64,000 nucleotides of DNA from XYD12-FULL-36-8 sp964613805 (GTDB lineage Bacteria; Bacteroidota; Ignavibacteria; Ignavibacteriales; Ignavibacteriaceae): NCBI GenBank assembly GCA_964613805.1, contig CAZTJF010000002.1:124001-188000 (forward strand), given 5' to 3'. Positions 24,953-34,528 of this stretch are shown here, piece after piece. Made by a program: the position numbers and the translations under genes. The notes below the pieces were generated by a model that did not search any database, was not told where the DNA came from, and worked only from the letters and a program-made list of their open reading frames with translations. How positions within the stretch are numbered: position 1 is the stretch's first letter; the number at the start of each line of letters is the position of its first letter.

Positions 24953-26898
24953 AATCTCTTTACAAATATTTAGCATTAGTTTTAAGTGTTTTCGTTTTTC
25001 TTATTTATCTTTTCACCTTAGCACCGACAGTAGTTCAAATTGATTCTGGTGAACTTGCTACAGTTCAGCTGACACTGGGAATTGCTCATCCTACCGGTTA
25101 TCCGCTTTATACAGTTCTGGGTTATCTGTTTTCACTAATCCCTTTTCCGTTCACAAAGATTTATCAAATGAACTTACTTGCAGCTATCTATTGCGCTGCA
25201 GCGATAGGATTCTTTGCTCAGTCTGTTAAACTCACATTGGACAATCTCAGTTTATTCATCACTAAAAAAAGTGTGGAGCTAAAGAAACAGAAAAAGAAAA
25301 ATCGAAGAGAGAGAGATGACAAAGTTGGAAGCAAGACCAGGAATAATGAAATTCCCGATACAATTAAGTTATTTGCTTCTGCATTTGGCGGATTGATTCT
25401 TGCCTTCAGTAAAACTTTTTGGTTTCAGAGTACTTCTGTTGAAGTTTATTCGCTTCATCTTCTTTTAATTTGTGTAATTATTTTTGTTTTGCTAAAAGCT
25501 TATCTTCAAAATGAAGAAAAAACAAATGGCATTTGGAATTACTGGTATCTTCTCGCAATTGTTCTTGCACTTGGCTTCAGCAACCACATGACTACATTGC
25601 TAATTCTGCCTGCAATTGCGTATTTATTTTTCAGCAAGTTTGGATTTAATAAATCCAGCATTAAAAAAATGTTTTTAATGATCGGTGTTTTTCTTCCTTT
25701 ACTTGTAATTATTTATTCGTATCTCCCGGTCCGTGCTTCACAGCAGCCAACATTGAATTGGGGCAATCCGATTGATTTAGAAAGAATACTAAGACACATT
25801 TCCGGAAAGCAGTATCAGGTTTGGTTATTTTCTTCCATGGATGCGGCAAAAAAGCAGCTTGGATATTTCTTCACTTCGCTCACAGAGGAATTTAATATTG
25901 CACTAATTCTCATCATAATTGGGCTGCTGTTTACCTATTCGTACAGTAAAAAACTTTTTATTTTTTTAATTATCGTTTTTGTTTCAACTGTTTTGTATTC
26001 GATCAACTACGATATTGTTGATATTGACTCATATTTCTTACTCGCTTACATATCCTTATCATTCTTCTCTGTCTTTGGAGCGATTAAAATATATTCCCTG
26101 TTAAAAAAATCTAGTCAGAATATTGTTGTTCTGGCAATAGTCTCTCTCATTTTTATTTTAATTTTTTCCTCATTCAACTTTAAAAAGGTTGACCAGTCGA
26201 ACACCATGATATTTGAGGATTACACAAAATCACTTGTGAACAGCATAGATAAAAAATCTATTGTTCTAAGTTATCAATGGGATTTTTTCATTTCAGCTTC
26301 TTACTATTTTCAAAATGTCCAGGGGTTTAGAAAGGATGTAGTGATAATAGATAAAGAACTTCTTCGAAGATCTTGGTATTTCAATCAGCTTGAGAAAAAT
26401 CATCCTGGTATTCTCTCCGGTCTAAAGTATGAGGTACAGGCGTTTCTTGAAGCTTTAAAACCATTTGAAAGAAGTGAAAACTTCAATGCCCAGTTACTTG
26501 AAAGTCTGTATAGACAAATCATGACAAAGTTCGTTGCAACAAACATTGATCAGTATAACATTTACCTTGCACCTGAGATGGTAGATAATGAAATGCAAAA
26601 AGGTGAATTTGCTTTACCGCAGGATCATTATTTAGTTCCGGATTTATTTTTATTCAGAGTTGTAAAATCAAAAGAATATTTTGCGGCTAGGGAACCCAAT
26701 TTCAAAATTCAGATTCCAAAACGACGAGATTATTATGTGAATTTTATTGAGGAAAAAGTTGGTTCAATGTTAGCTAGGCGAGCAATTTATGAAATGCAAT
26801 TTGATAAAAAAGATAGAGCAAAAGTTTATGTAGATAAAATTAAAAGTGATTTGCCTAAGTACAAGTTATCTCCCGAACTATTAAGAATAATTGAATGA
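24949..26898 (+). CDS. DUF2723 polytopic membrane protein
   Basis: A 649-residue membrane protein of the DUF2723 family, related to protein O-mannosyltransferase-like GT-C enzymes. It has about ten transmembrane helices followed by a soluble C-terminal part. The N-terminal signature QIDSGELATVQLTLGIAHPT (residues 26-45) contains the acidic residues expected for a GT-C active site. A lysine/arginine-rich cytoplasmic loop lies near 105-125. The TTG start overlaps the glnE stop. Substrate and acceptor are unknown, and the link to GlnE is only positional. Confidence 0.8.
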   Translation: MKSLYKYLALVLSVFVFLIYLFTLAPTVVQIDSGELATVQLTLGIAHPTGYPLYTVLGYLFSLIPFPFTKIYQMNLLAAIYCAAAIGFFAQSVKLTLDNLSLFITKKSVELKKQKKKNRRERDDKVGSKTRNNEIPDTIKLFASAFGGLILAFSKTFWFQSTSVEVYSLHLLLICVIIFVLLKAYLQNEEKTNGIWNYWYLLAIVLALGFSNHMTTLLILPAIAYLFFSKFGFNKSSIKKMFLMIGVFLPLLVIIYSYLPVRASQQPTLNWGNPIDLERILRHISGKQYQVWLFSSMDAAKKQLGYFFTSLTEEFNIALILIIIGLLFTYSYSKKLFIFLIIVFVSTVLYSINYDIVDIDSYFLLAYISLSFFSVFGAIKIYSLLKKSSQNIVVLAIVSLIFILIFSSFNFKKVDQSNTMIFEDYTKSLVNSIDKKSIVLSYQWDFFISASYYFQNVQGFRKDVVIIDKELLRRSWYFNQLEKNHPGILSGLKYEVQAFLEALKPFERSENFNAQLLESLYRQIMTKFVATNIDQYNIYLAPEMVDNEMQKGEFALPQDHYLVPDLFLFRVVKSKEYFAAREPNFKIQIPKRRDYYVNFIEEKVGSMLARRAIYEMQFDKKDRAKVYVDKIKSDLPKYKLSPELLRIIE

Positions 26899-26909
26899 CG
26901 AGTAATTAT

Positions 26910-27998
26910 TCAATCCTTTATAGAACCTAACAAATCTTTTTTCCTATCTGCTGAAAGTTCACCATCAGTCATAAAGGATTGCAAAATTACATCAACCTGC
27001 TGAATTAAATTTCGCTTATAGTACTTTGGTGCGTAAATTGAACCATCAATCATATACAATCGTTTAGTTTTCTCATCAAAAAAAGTATAACTTATAAATG
27101 GTCCGCCCATTCCTTTAATATTCAATTCCCACAATCCCTGAGTCAATATTGCGTAACGTCCTTTAAAGTTTACCTCATTTGATGTGAAATATTCTTCTCC
27201 AATTACTACGAAGGATTGTTCATCAGTAGTTCGATAATATTTTTGCGTTATTCTGTTTCTTACAGCTCGAATTGAATCAGAATTTAAATAAGCGGGAGTT
27301 GCGTTTTCAATCCAGTGAACAAAAATCCATCTTTCCATATCACTGTTGGGCGATCTTCGTAACCACACGAAATTATCCTCGGGTTTATTCAACGCCAAAT
27401 TAAAATCAGCTTGCACATAAATAACCCAGCCGTGTTCTTTAAGCAGTTTACCTTCAAGTTCCTTTTTCTCATAGGATGCATTATACAAACTTTCCGATAG
27501 TCTCTCATCTGAAATTTTTTGGAATGCATAAAGAAGATTATCACTTTTCTTTAAAATGTTAAATTCAAGCTCCTGCATATCCGGCGCAGTCAGTAAAACT
27601 ACCAATTGACTCTTCGCCCAGAGATTGTACTTTGTAACTTGTGACATTTGATTGGACAATATTTTTGCTCTGATGGCAGTGTCAACAATAGCTTGAATGA
27701 ATTGTGATGCAACTGAATTTGAATTCATTGGAGCAACAATAACTATGTTTTTGCGTGTTTTATATTTTTCGATTTCATTTGGTGAAACTCTTTTTAGTGT
27801 GAAAAGTTTTTCGGGCTGCGGTGTATAAATCACCTTTTCAAAAGTTGATTCAAGCGCTGCTCTCAATTCATCATATTCCAGCGAATCAGCAACAACATAA
27901 ATTTCATCCTCTAAACCTTTTGCCGGCTTATTTGTAACATCACATGACGGTAAAATAATCAGCAAAAATAAAAGCGAAAACAAATAAATAATTTTCAT
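26910..27998 (-). CDS. DUF4837 lipoprotein
   Basis: A predicted lipoprotein of 362 residues with signal MKIIYLFSLLFLLIILPSC (lipobox LPSC). The mature protein matches DUF4837, a Bacteroidota family of unknown function. Visible landmarks are FVWLRRSPNSDMERWIFVHW and the late GPFISYTFFDEKTKRLYMID. The ATG at 27998 is preferred over a GTG at 28004, since GAGG lies five bases before it. It is the last gene of the minus-strand run from greA and overlaps the preceding kinase-like gene's end region. Confidence 0.8.
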   Translation of the reverse strand: MKIIYLFSLLFLLIILPSCDVTNKPAKGLEDEIYVVADSLEYDELRAALESTFEKVIYTPQPEKLFTLKRVSPNEIEKYKTRKNIVIVAPMNSNSVASQFIQAIVDTAIRAKILSNQMSQVTKYNLWAKSQLVVLLTAPDMQELEFNILKKSDNLLYAFQKISDERLSESLYNASYEKKELEGKLLKEHGWVIYVQADFNLALNKPEDNFVWLRRSPNSDMERWIFVHWIENATPAYLNSDSIRAVRNRITQKYYRTTDEQSFVVIGEEYFTSNEVNFKGRYAILTQGLWELNIKGMGGPFISYTFFDEKTKRLYMIDGSIYAPKYYKRNLIQQVDVILQSFMTDGELSADRKKDLLGSIKD

Positions 27999-28000
27999 TA

Positions 28001-28669
28001 TCACCTCGGAACGTTTTGTAAAACGATGTTGAGATCAGGTAAAAATAGTGCATACATTATCCACATTGCTATTCCAATTGAAATTGGGATAACAAGATTA
28101 TCATCCGCCAAACCGAATGACACATTTTCCACTAAAGCTCCAAATGCCACAGCGATGAATCCTATCATGTATTCAGAAAAACAATAATCCATTTTGGGAG
28201 ATAGTAAAACAACGACTATTCCACTCAGAAAGAAAGCTAAAGTTCCCTCAAGACTCTTAAAAAGAAATTTGTGTTTTCCAAAACGCCGCCCGATTAATGC
28301 TGCAAGAGTATCGCTTATTATTAAAACGGCGAACGCTGTTACTACAATTACTTTGGGGAAAATTAGAACGCAGATCAATGCTGAGAGTAAAACATAGGTG
28401 GCTCCGTTTAAGGTGCGTTTTTTATGATCAAGTTCATGCTTTCTTAACAGAAAACCGAAAAACTTATAAAAAAATTTGCCGATGGAAGGTGAAAAGTAAC
28501 GCCCAAGATCAAGAAATAATGCAATAAATGCCATTATTCCTAAAATTACTAAGGCAGTACCCCTCGGTATGAAATAGTAAACAATTGGAATAGAAAGTGA
28601 ACAAAGATGAATTAACTTTCGGAATATTTCATCTTTGTAGTGAATAGTTCCGTGATCAACCTGCGTCAT
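28001..28669 (-). CDS. polyprenol/phosphatidate kinase-like membrane protein (SEC59/DGK1 family)
   Basis: A 222-residue membrane protein with about six to seven helices, similar to the CTP-dependent dolichol/phytol/diacylglycerol kinase family and to CDP-diglyceride synthases. Landmarks are FRKLIHLCSLSIPIVYY at the start, HKKRTLNGATYVLLSA, then DTLAALIGRRFGKHKF with KSLEGTLAFF. The last pair is the nucleotide-binding signature of this fold. The ATG at 28669 is chosen; the longer frame from 28705 starts at TTG. It overlaps the 3' end of ftsH by 14 bp. Confidence 0.75.
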   Translation of the reverse strand: MTQVDHGTIHYKDEIFRKLIHLCSLSIPIVYYFIPRGTALVILGIMAFIALFLDLGRYFSPSIGKFFYKFFGFLLRKHELDHKKRTLNGATYVLLSALICVLIFPKVIVVTAFAVLIISDTLAALIGRRFGKHKFLFKSLEGTLAFFLSGIVVVLLSPKMDYCFSEYMIGFIAVAFGALVENVSFGLADDNLVIPISIGIAMWIMYALFLPDLNIVLQNVPR

Positions 28670-30704
28670 TTTTTGAAATTGATTCCTTCGGTTTCCTCTG
28701 TTCAATCAATTTTTTAACATGATCGGGAACTTCCACTTCGGTTCCGTTTTCAGCACCGCCATTTTTTTTGAACGGCGGTAATTCTTCACCCCGAATAATA
28801 GCATCAATTTCTTCAGCATCAAGTATTTCTCTTTCAAGTAGAGCTTCAGAAAGTTTATGTAAGATATCAATATTCTCTTTTAAGATCGTTTCTGCTCTCT
28901 GAATTCCCTTTTGTACGATTTTATTTACTTCTGCATCAATTAAAATAGCTGTCTGCTCGCTGTAATCTCTATGCTGAGCTATTTCTCTTCCTAAAAATAT
29001 TTCTTCCTCTTTTTTACCATAGTTAACCGGACCTAATGTTTCGCTCATGCCCCAATCACAAACCATTTTTCGAGCAATATCAGTAGCTCTTTGTATGTCA
29101 TTGCTTGCGCCAGTATTAAACTCATTGAAAATCAACATTTCAGCGGCTCTGCCGCCAAAGAAAACAGCTATATTAGCTTCGATGTATGATTTCGAATAAG
29201 TGTGCTTTTCGTCTATTGGTAATTGTGTAGTCAGTCCTAAAGCTCTGCCCCTTGGAATTATCGTGACTTTGTGAACAGGATCGGCTTCGGGAATTTTTCT
29301 TGCCACAAGAACATGACCAATCTCATGATACGCTGTGGTTCTTTTTTCTTCCTCTGAAATGATCAAACTCTTTCTTTCCATTCCCATCATAACTTTATCT
29401 TTTGCTTCCTCAAAATCAATCATTTCAACTTTTTTCTTGTTCTTTCTTGCAGCTAAAAGCGCGGCTTCATTAACTAAGTTGGCAAGATCTGCACCTGAGA
29501 GACCAGGTGTTCCTTTGGCTAAAACTTCAACCTTAACATCAGAGTCAAGCGGAATATTTCGAGTATGAACCTTTAAAATTCCTTCACGACCTTTAACATC
29601 GGGTCTATCAACAACAACCTGGCGATCAAATCTTCCAGGTCTTAATAAAGCTGGATCTAAAACATCCGGACGATTAGTTGCTGCAATTATTATAACGCCG
29701 CTATTCTGTTCAAATCCATCCATCTCAACTAAAAGTTGATTTAATGTTTGTTCTCGTTCATCATGACCGCCGCCTAAACCGGCACCGCGATGTCTTCCAA
29801 CTGCATCAATTTCATCTATGAAAATAATACACGGGGCATTTTTCTTTCCCTGCTCAAAAAGATCTCGAACACGGCTTGCACCTACACCAACAAACATTTC
29901 GACAAAATCAGCTCCACTGATTGAAAAAAAAGGAACACCTGCTTCACCGGCAACTGCTCGTGCTAAAAGTGTTTTTCCGGTACCTGGAGGTCCTAATAAA
30001 AGAACTCCTCTTGGAATTTTTCCACCTAATTTTTGAAATTTTCCGGGTTCTTTTAAAAACTCGATTACTTCCTGAAGCTCTTGTTTTGCTTCATCAGCGC
30101 CAGCAACGTCTTTAAAAGTTACCTTATGACCAGACTGCGTTATCAATTTGGCCTTGCTTTTTCCGAATGAAAAAATTCCTCTTGTTCCTCCGGATGAACC
30201 TTGCATTCTCCTCATTATAAGAAGCCAAACCGCAATAATTATAACCCATGGAATAAAACCGAGAATAACATTCAGCCATTCATTCGATTCTTTATCGAAG
30301 GAATAATTTATTCCTTTCATCTTCCATATTGCTTCTTGATCCTTGATAATTGGTTCCGGTAAGTAAACAGAAATCTCCTTTACTGAAACTTCCTTTTTAT
30401 TAATTTCTATTTTTTCTTGAGAGCGAAGTTCAGCTTTGAATGTATAGTCATTTATATCCGATTTGGTAATTGTTGCTTTTAGGATTTTATCTTCTGCGAG
30501 GAGTTTTTCGTACTGTGGATAAGGAATTTCAGTATAAGAGACATTGTTTGTCCGGAAAATCTGCATAACAATAACTGCCGCTACAATTACTGCACCCCAT
30601 CCAAAAACTAATTTTATTACTTTGGACCAGTCGAAATTATCATCACTTTTATTAGATCCACCGGATTTAAATGGATTGTTTTTACTGCTTTTATTATCAG
30701 ACAT
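28656..30704 (-). CDS. ftsH: ATP-dependent zinc metalloprotease FtsH
   Basis: A 682-residue membrane AAA protease that degrades misassembled membrane proteins and regulators. Two N-terminal helices (about 33-50 and 143-163) flank a periplasmic domain. The Walker A motif GPPGTGKT is at 238-245, Walker B IIFIDEID at 293-300, the second-region-of-homology arginines lie in RPGRFDRQVVVDRPD, and the zinc motif HEIGH is at 460-464. Everything needed for activity is present. It lies between hpt and the polyprenol kinase-like gene; tilS-hpt-ftsH is a common order in many bacteria. Confidence 0.98.
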   Translation of the reverse strand: MSDNKSSKNNPFKSGGSNKSDDNFDWSKVIKLVFGWGAVIVAAVIVMQIFRTNNVSYTEIPYPQYEKLLAEDKILKATITKSDINDYTFKAELRSQEKIEINKKEVSVKEISVYLPEPIIKDQEAIWKMKGINYSFDKESNEWLNVILGFIPWVIIIAVWLLIMRRMQGSSGGTRGIFSFGKSKAKLITQSGHKVTFKDVAGADEAKQELQEVIEFLKEPGKFQKLGGKIPRGVLLLGPPGTGKTLLARAVAGEAGVPFFSISGADFVEMFVGVGASRVRDLFEQGKKNAPCIIFIDEIDAVGRHRGAGLGGGHDEREQTLNQLLVEMDGFEQNSGVIIIAATNRPDVLDPALLRPGRFDRQVVVDRPDVKGREGILKVHTRNIPLDSDVKVEVLAKGTPGLSGADLANLVNEAALLAARKNKKKVEMIDFEEAKDKVMMGMERKSLIISEEEKRTTAYHEIGHVLVARKIPEADPVHKVTIIPRGRALGLTTQLPIDEKHTYSKSYIEANIAVFFGGRAAEMLIFNEFNTGASNDIQRATDIARKMVCDWGMSETLGPVNYGKKEEEIFLGREIAQHRDYSEQTAILIDAEVNKIVQKGIQRAETILKENIDILHKLSEALLEREILDAEEIDAIIRGEELPPFKKNGGAENGTEVEVPDHVKKLIEQRKPKESISKNDAG

Positions 30705-30738
30705 TTTTTAAATCATTTTCCTCAGAATTTTATTAAAA

Positions 30739-31293
30739 TCATTCACTTAACATGTAAATTGAGCGTAAATTGCGATATTTTTGAGCATAATCCAACCCAT
30801 AACCTATCACAAATTTGCTTGGAATTTCGAAACCAATATAATCAATTTTTACCTCATATCTAAGACTATCGGGCTTCACCAGAAGACTTACAACCTTCAT
30901 GCTTGTCGGTTGATGCTGGTTAATTAACTCCTCAATAAACTTAATTGATAATCCTGTATCAACTATATCCTCAACAATAATTAAGTCTCTTCCGTTCACA
31001 TCACAGTTAAGTTCTTTAATTAATTTCACCTTACCGGAAGAGATTTTTTCATCTCCATAGCTTGAAAGTTTGAAGAAATCAATTTCACATTCGATGCCAA
31101 CATTTTTTACAAGATCTGACATGAAAATAAATGAACCATTAAGAACCCCGATAAAAACAGGAACTTTTCCTACATAATCTGCTGAAATTTTTGCGGCTAA
31201 TTCCTTGATTCGTGTTTGAATTGTTTTCTCACTTAAATACTCGGTAAAAACTTCATTGCCAACAATGATTTTATCCTTAACTATTTCAGGCAT
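30739..31293 (-). CDS. hpt: hypoxanthine phosphoribosyltransferase
   Basis: A 184-residue purine-salvage enzyme that converts hypoxanthine or guanine plus PRPP to the nucleotide. The PRPP-binding loop LIIVEDIVDTG is at 104-114, with the earlier VPVFIGVLNGSFIF and the late YIGFEIPSKFVIGYGLDYA segment typical of Hpt. It overlaps the end of tilS by 13 bp and lies 34 bp before ftsH, so it is part of one operon. Confidence 0.95.
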   Translation of the reverse strand: MPEIVKDKIIVGNEVFTEYLSEKTIQTRIKELAAKISADYVGKVPVFIGVLNGSFIFMSDLVKNVGIECEIDFFKLSSYGDEKISSGKVKLIKELNCDVNGRDLIIVEDIVDTGLSIKFIEELINQHQPTSMKVVSLLVKPDSLRYEVKIDYIGFEIPSKFVIGYGLDYAQKYRNLRSIYMLSE

Positions 31294-32645
31294 AATTGTA
31301 AAACCTTTCGCGTTTTATCAGTTACTTTAAATCTGTCATCTAATCGATGACCTATAACCCAAACAATTTTGTTTTTATTTACCAAAACAAATTGTTTCCT
31401 TTTTTCAAATACAGATACTTTTTGATCATTGAGAAAATCAGACACTTTTTTCGAGCCCCTTAATCCCAAAGGATAAAATCTATCGCCATCTTTCCATGGT
31501 CTAAGAATAAATTTATTCCTGACTTTGTGGTAATCAATAAATTCAATATTTCTATTGGTAGAGTACTTAACTGAATCCTTCTTAACAAAACCAACGAAGA
31601 TTTTTTTATGATCAATTTTCTGTGATTCGCCAACTTTGATTTCTAAATAGTTTTCTTTTTTTTCTGTTTTTTTAGGATAAACCAAAAATCTGTCCCGATC
31701 TCTAACAGCAAGCAAATTATTTGTGATATTTACAGATTTACCAGCTTGATTCGGAATTAAAGATATTATTTTATTGCAATCGTTGAATGATATTTGAGTT
31801 TTAAAGTGTCTATCAACAGAATATTTTATTATATCACTCCATATATTTTTTTCAATGGGAAACATCTTATCAATTATAATTTCAAGTTTATCTTTTTTCT
31901 TAATAAGAATAAGTTCGCTGAACATTTTTGTAACAGAGCTAAGGACTGCTGCTTGATTCCTTAGAATTAAAGAAGATTTAAACAGTGTCTGGTCAATCTT
32001 AGGATTTAAACATTTTCTAATTAGGGTTAGAATTTCGTTTCTGATTAAATTGCGCTCATAAATATTTGAAAGATTTGATTCATCGGTCAGATACTTGACA
32101 TTGTTCGACTTAAGAAATTCAAAAATATCACTTTTGGCAATCGGTAGAATTGGGCGAATGATGTTTCCTCTTTCGATCGGAATCCCAGCTAATCCTTTAA
32201 GTCCAGTTCCTTTAATTAAATTTAACAAAATAGTCTCCGCATTATCGCTGCAATTATGTGCAGTTGCTATTTTATCATACCCGATTTTTTTTCGAACTTT
32301 CTCCAACTCTTCGTAGCGTAAATTCCGCGCCGCTTCCTCCACTGAAACTTTCTGCCGTTTCGCAAGTGACGGTACATTCCTTTTAACGGAATGATATTTA
32401 ATCTTTAATTGCACACATAATTCTCTGCAAAATATTTCATCGTTATCAGCAGCTTGACCTCGTATCATGTGATTAACGTGCATCGCTCCAACTTCAATTT
32501 TATATTTTCGTCTATACCTCAACAAAAAATTGAGAAGGAAAGTTGAATCAGGTCCCCCGCTTAGAGCAACTAAAATCTTATCTCCTCTATTGATGAGGTT
32601 ATAATCTTTAATAAAACGAATTATTTTTTCATCAATCTTTTTCAT
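31281..32645 (-). CDS. tilS: tRNA(Ile)-lysidine synthase
   Basis: A 454-residue PP-loop ATPase that converts the wobble cytidine of the AUA-decoding tRNA(Ile) to lysidine. The PP-loop SGGPDS is near residues 29-34, followed by HVNHMIRG, EEAARNLRYEE and TAHNCSDNAETILLN, and the C-terminal TilS domain includes LRPWKDGDRFYPLGL. The ATG at 32645 is used; a TTG one codon earlier is possible. It overlaps hpt by 13 bp. Confidence 0.95.
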   Translation of the reverse strand: MKKIDEKIIRFIKDYNLINRGDKILVALSGGPDSTFLLNFLLRYRRKYKIEVGAMHVNHMIRGQAADNDEIFCRELCVQLKIKYHSVKRNVPSLAKRQKVSVEEAARNLRYEELEKVRKKIGYDKIATAHNCSDNAETILLNLIKGTGLKGLAGIPIERGNIIRPILPIAKSDIFEFLKSNNVKYLTDESNLSNIYERNLIRNEILTLIRKCLNPKIDQTLFKSSLILRNQAAVLSSVTKMFSELILIKKKDKLEIIIDKMFPIEKNIWSDIIKYSVDRHFKTQISFNDCNKIISLIPNQAGKSVNITNNLLAVRDRDRFLVYPKKTEKKENYLEIKVGESQKIDHKKIFVGFVKKDSVKYSTNRNIEFIDYHKVRNKFILRPWKDGDRFYPLGLRGSKKVSDFLNDQKVSVFEKRKQFVLVNKNKIVWVIGHRLDDRFKVTDKTRKVLQLCLK

Positions 32646-32669
32646 CAAACAAGCTGAACTTTGTACAAA

Positions 32670-33269
32670 TTATGAATCAATTTTAGTTGACATTATACGT
32701 TCCACATACTTACCAAGCACATCAAATTCAAGATTAACAGAATCACCTATCTTTTTATGGGAAAAAATTGTTTCCTGCCAAGTAAAGGGAATTATGCCCA
32801 CAGAAAAAGTATTTCCTTCTAGTTTTGCAACCGTCATGCTCACACCATCAATAGATACCGAACCGACATGTATCAAATATTTTTTAAATTCTTCAGGATA
32901 ACCAATTGTGAGAAAGTGACTGTTTGATAATTCTTGTATAGCTAAAACTTCACCTTTAGTATCAACATGACCGAGTACAAAATGTCCACCAAGCCGCGCA
33001 TCAGCTTTCAAAGGTCTTTCTAAATTTATTTTGCTTCCCAGTACAAGGGCACCAAGATTTGTTTTCTTCAAAGTTTCTTCAATTGTATCAACAGCAAAAG
33101 TATTATCAGTTCTTTTTACAACCGTTAAACAGCATCCATTGACACTAACGCTGCTTCCAATTTGAAGGTCTTCCATAATTTTAGATGCGTATATTACAAG
33201 CTGATAACCATCGCCGGTTTTTATTTTTTGTAATAACTCTCCTTTTTCTTCGACGAGACCGGTAAACAT
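32670..33269 (-). CDS. ribE: riboflavin synthase, alpha subunit
   Basis: A 199-residue enzyme that dismutates two molecules of 6,7-dimethyl-8-ribityllumazine to riboflavin. It begins with the typical MFTGLVEEKGEL and contains two lumazine-binding repeats: the first with VNGCCLTVV (about 44-52) and GGHFVLGHVD, the second with IDGVSMTVAKLEG and a proline-containing FTWQETIF. AGGAG lies seven bases before the ATG. The FMN riboswitch often seen before rib genes is absent from the 160-bp gap upstream. Confidence 0.95.
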   Translation of the reverse strand: MFTGLVEEKGELLQKIKTGDGYQLVIYASKIMEDLQIGSSVSVNGCCLTVVKRTDNTFAVDTIEETLKKTNLGALVLGSKINLERPLKADARLGGHFVLGHVDTKGEVLAIQELSNSHFLTIGYPEEFKKYLIHVGSVSIDGVSMTVAKLEGNTFSVGIIPFTWQETIFSHKKIGDSVNLEFDVLGKYVERIMSTKIDS

Positions 33270-33428
33270 ATTCTGCTCCTAAATGATATTAAATATTTTT
33301 CAAAATTAACTTAAGAAAAATAGCATTTAGTTATGAATGATTAGTGGAAAATTATAATACGCTTACTATTTGTTGTGGAAAATGAAGAATGAAACATTAA
33401 CTGTAAAATATTTAATCGTTGTTTATAA

Positions 33429-34517
33429 TTATTTAGACAGCTCAACGCACAAATCATCATCTAATGTTTCAATATTCACGAATTTAACTTTCAGAGTATT
33501 CTTTATTGTGGATTTTCCAAATGAATTTACAAGGGGAAGACCTGAACCCAAAATTTTTGGCGCAATAAATAATATAATGTTATCATAAAGATTCTCTTTT
33601 AAAAATGAAGTATATACTTCACAACCTCCTTCAACTAAAACGGAAGCAATTTGAATCTTCGACAATTCAGTCAGTGCAGATCTCAAATTTATTTTTCCAT
33701 TACTGTTCTCTTTTGCAAAGATAATTTTAGCTCCAAAGGAATTTATTTTTTTAATTCTTCTCTTTTTGTCAATGTTCTTTCTAGATGTAACAACAATTAA
33801 GTTTCTATCACTGTTTATCGAAAATATTTTGTGATTTGGACTAAGCTCTAATTTTGAATCAAGAATAATTCTTTTCGGATTCCTGCCTTCTGTCAACCTC
33901 ACTGTTAAACTCGGATCATCAGATTTAACTGTTCCGCTGCCGATAAGAACAGCATCATATTTTGCCCTTAATGAATGCACATGCCGACGAGAAGCTGCAG
34001 AGGAAATCCATTTGGAATTGCCCGCTGCATCCGCAATTTTACCGTCAATAGTTTGTGCCGCTTTTAGCGTTACATAGGGAAGCTTTTTAGTTATATACTT
34101 AAAGAAAAATTTATTTAGGTCAATACATTCCTTTTCAAGCAAACCAACTTTAACTTCAATGCCTGCTGCTTTCAGTTTTTTGATTCCCGTCCCGCTGATA
34201 ACCGGATTCATATCTAAAGTGCCGATTACAACTCGTTTGAATTTTTTCTCAATGATTTTATCAACACATGGAGGGGTTTTTCCATAGTGGCTGCATGGTT
34301 CTAAATTAATATAAAGTGTTGCACCCTCTAAATTTTCTCTGGCACTGTTTATCGCATTAACTTCGGCATGATTACCGCCAAATTTTTCGTGATAACCTGC
34401 GCCTATAATTCTTTCATCTTTAATAACTACACAGCCCACAAGAGGATTTGGGCTAACTTTTCCTATTCCCTTTTTGGCTAGTTCGAGGGTGAGTTTTATG
34501 TAGGATTCATCCGTCAC
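33429..34517 (-). CDS. ribD: bifunctional riboflavin biosynthesis deaminase/reductase
   Basis: A 362-residue enzyme carrying out the pyrimidine deaminase and reductase steps of riboflavin synthesis. The N-terminal deaminase domain has zinc ligands H50 (with E52 in NHAEVNAI), C75 and C84 (EPCSHYGKTPPC). The C-terminal reductase domain begins near 148 with LPYVTLKAAQTIDGKIAD and contains DAVLIGSGTVKSDDPSL and SVLVEGGCEVYTSF. It lies 11 bp after greA and before ribE, so the two rib genes are together, but separated by 160 bp. Confidence 0.95.
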   Translation of the reverse strand: MTDESYIKLTLELAKKGIGKVSPNPLVGCVVIKDERIIGAGYHEKFGGNHAEVNAINSARENLEGATLYINLEPCSHYGKTPPCVDKIIEKKFKRVVIGTLDMNPVISGTGIKKLKAAGIEVKVGLLEKECIDLNKFFFKYITKKLPYVTLKAAQTIDGKIADAAGNSKWISSAASRRHVHSLRAKYDAVLIGSGTVKSDDPSLTVRLTEGRNPKRIILDSKLELSPNHKIFSINSDRNLIVVTSRKNIDKKRRIKKINSFGAKIIFAKENSNGKINLRSALTELSKIQIASVLVEGGCEVYTSFLKENLYDNIILFIAPKILGSGLPLVNSFGKSTIKNTLKVKFVNIETLDDDLCVELSK

Positions 34518-34528
34518 TGGAAAGACAT

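Noticed and set aside
33270..33428. Possible FMN riboswitch or extra gene between ribD and ribE
   Set aside because: No RFN element landmarks or stem pattern can be seen and the gap has only short frames; it looks like a plain AT-rich spacer.
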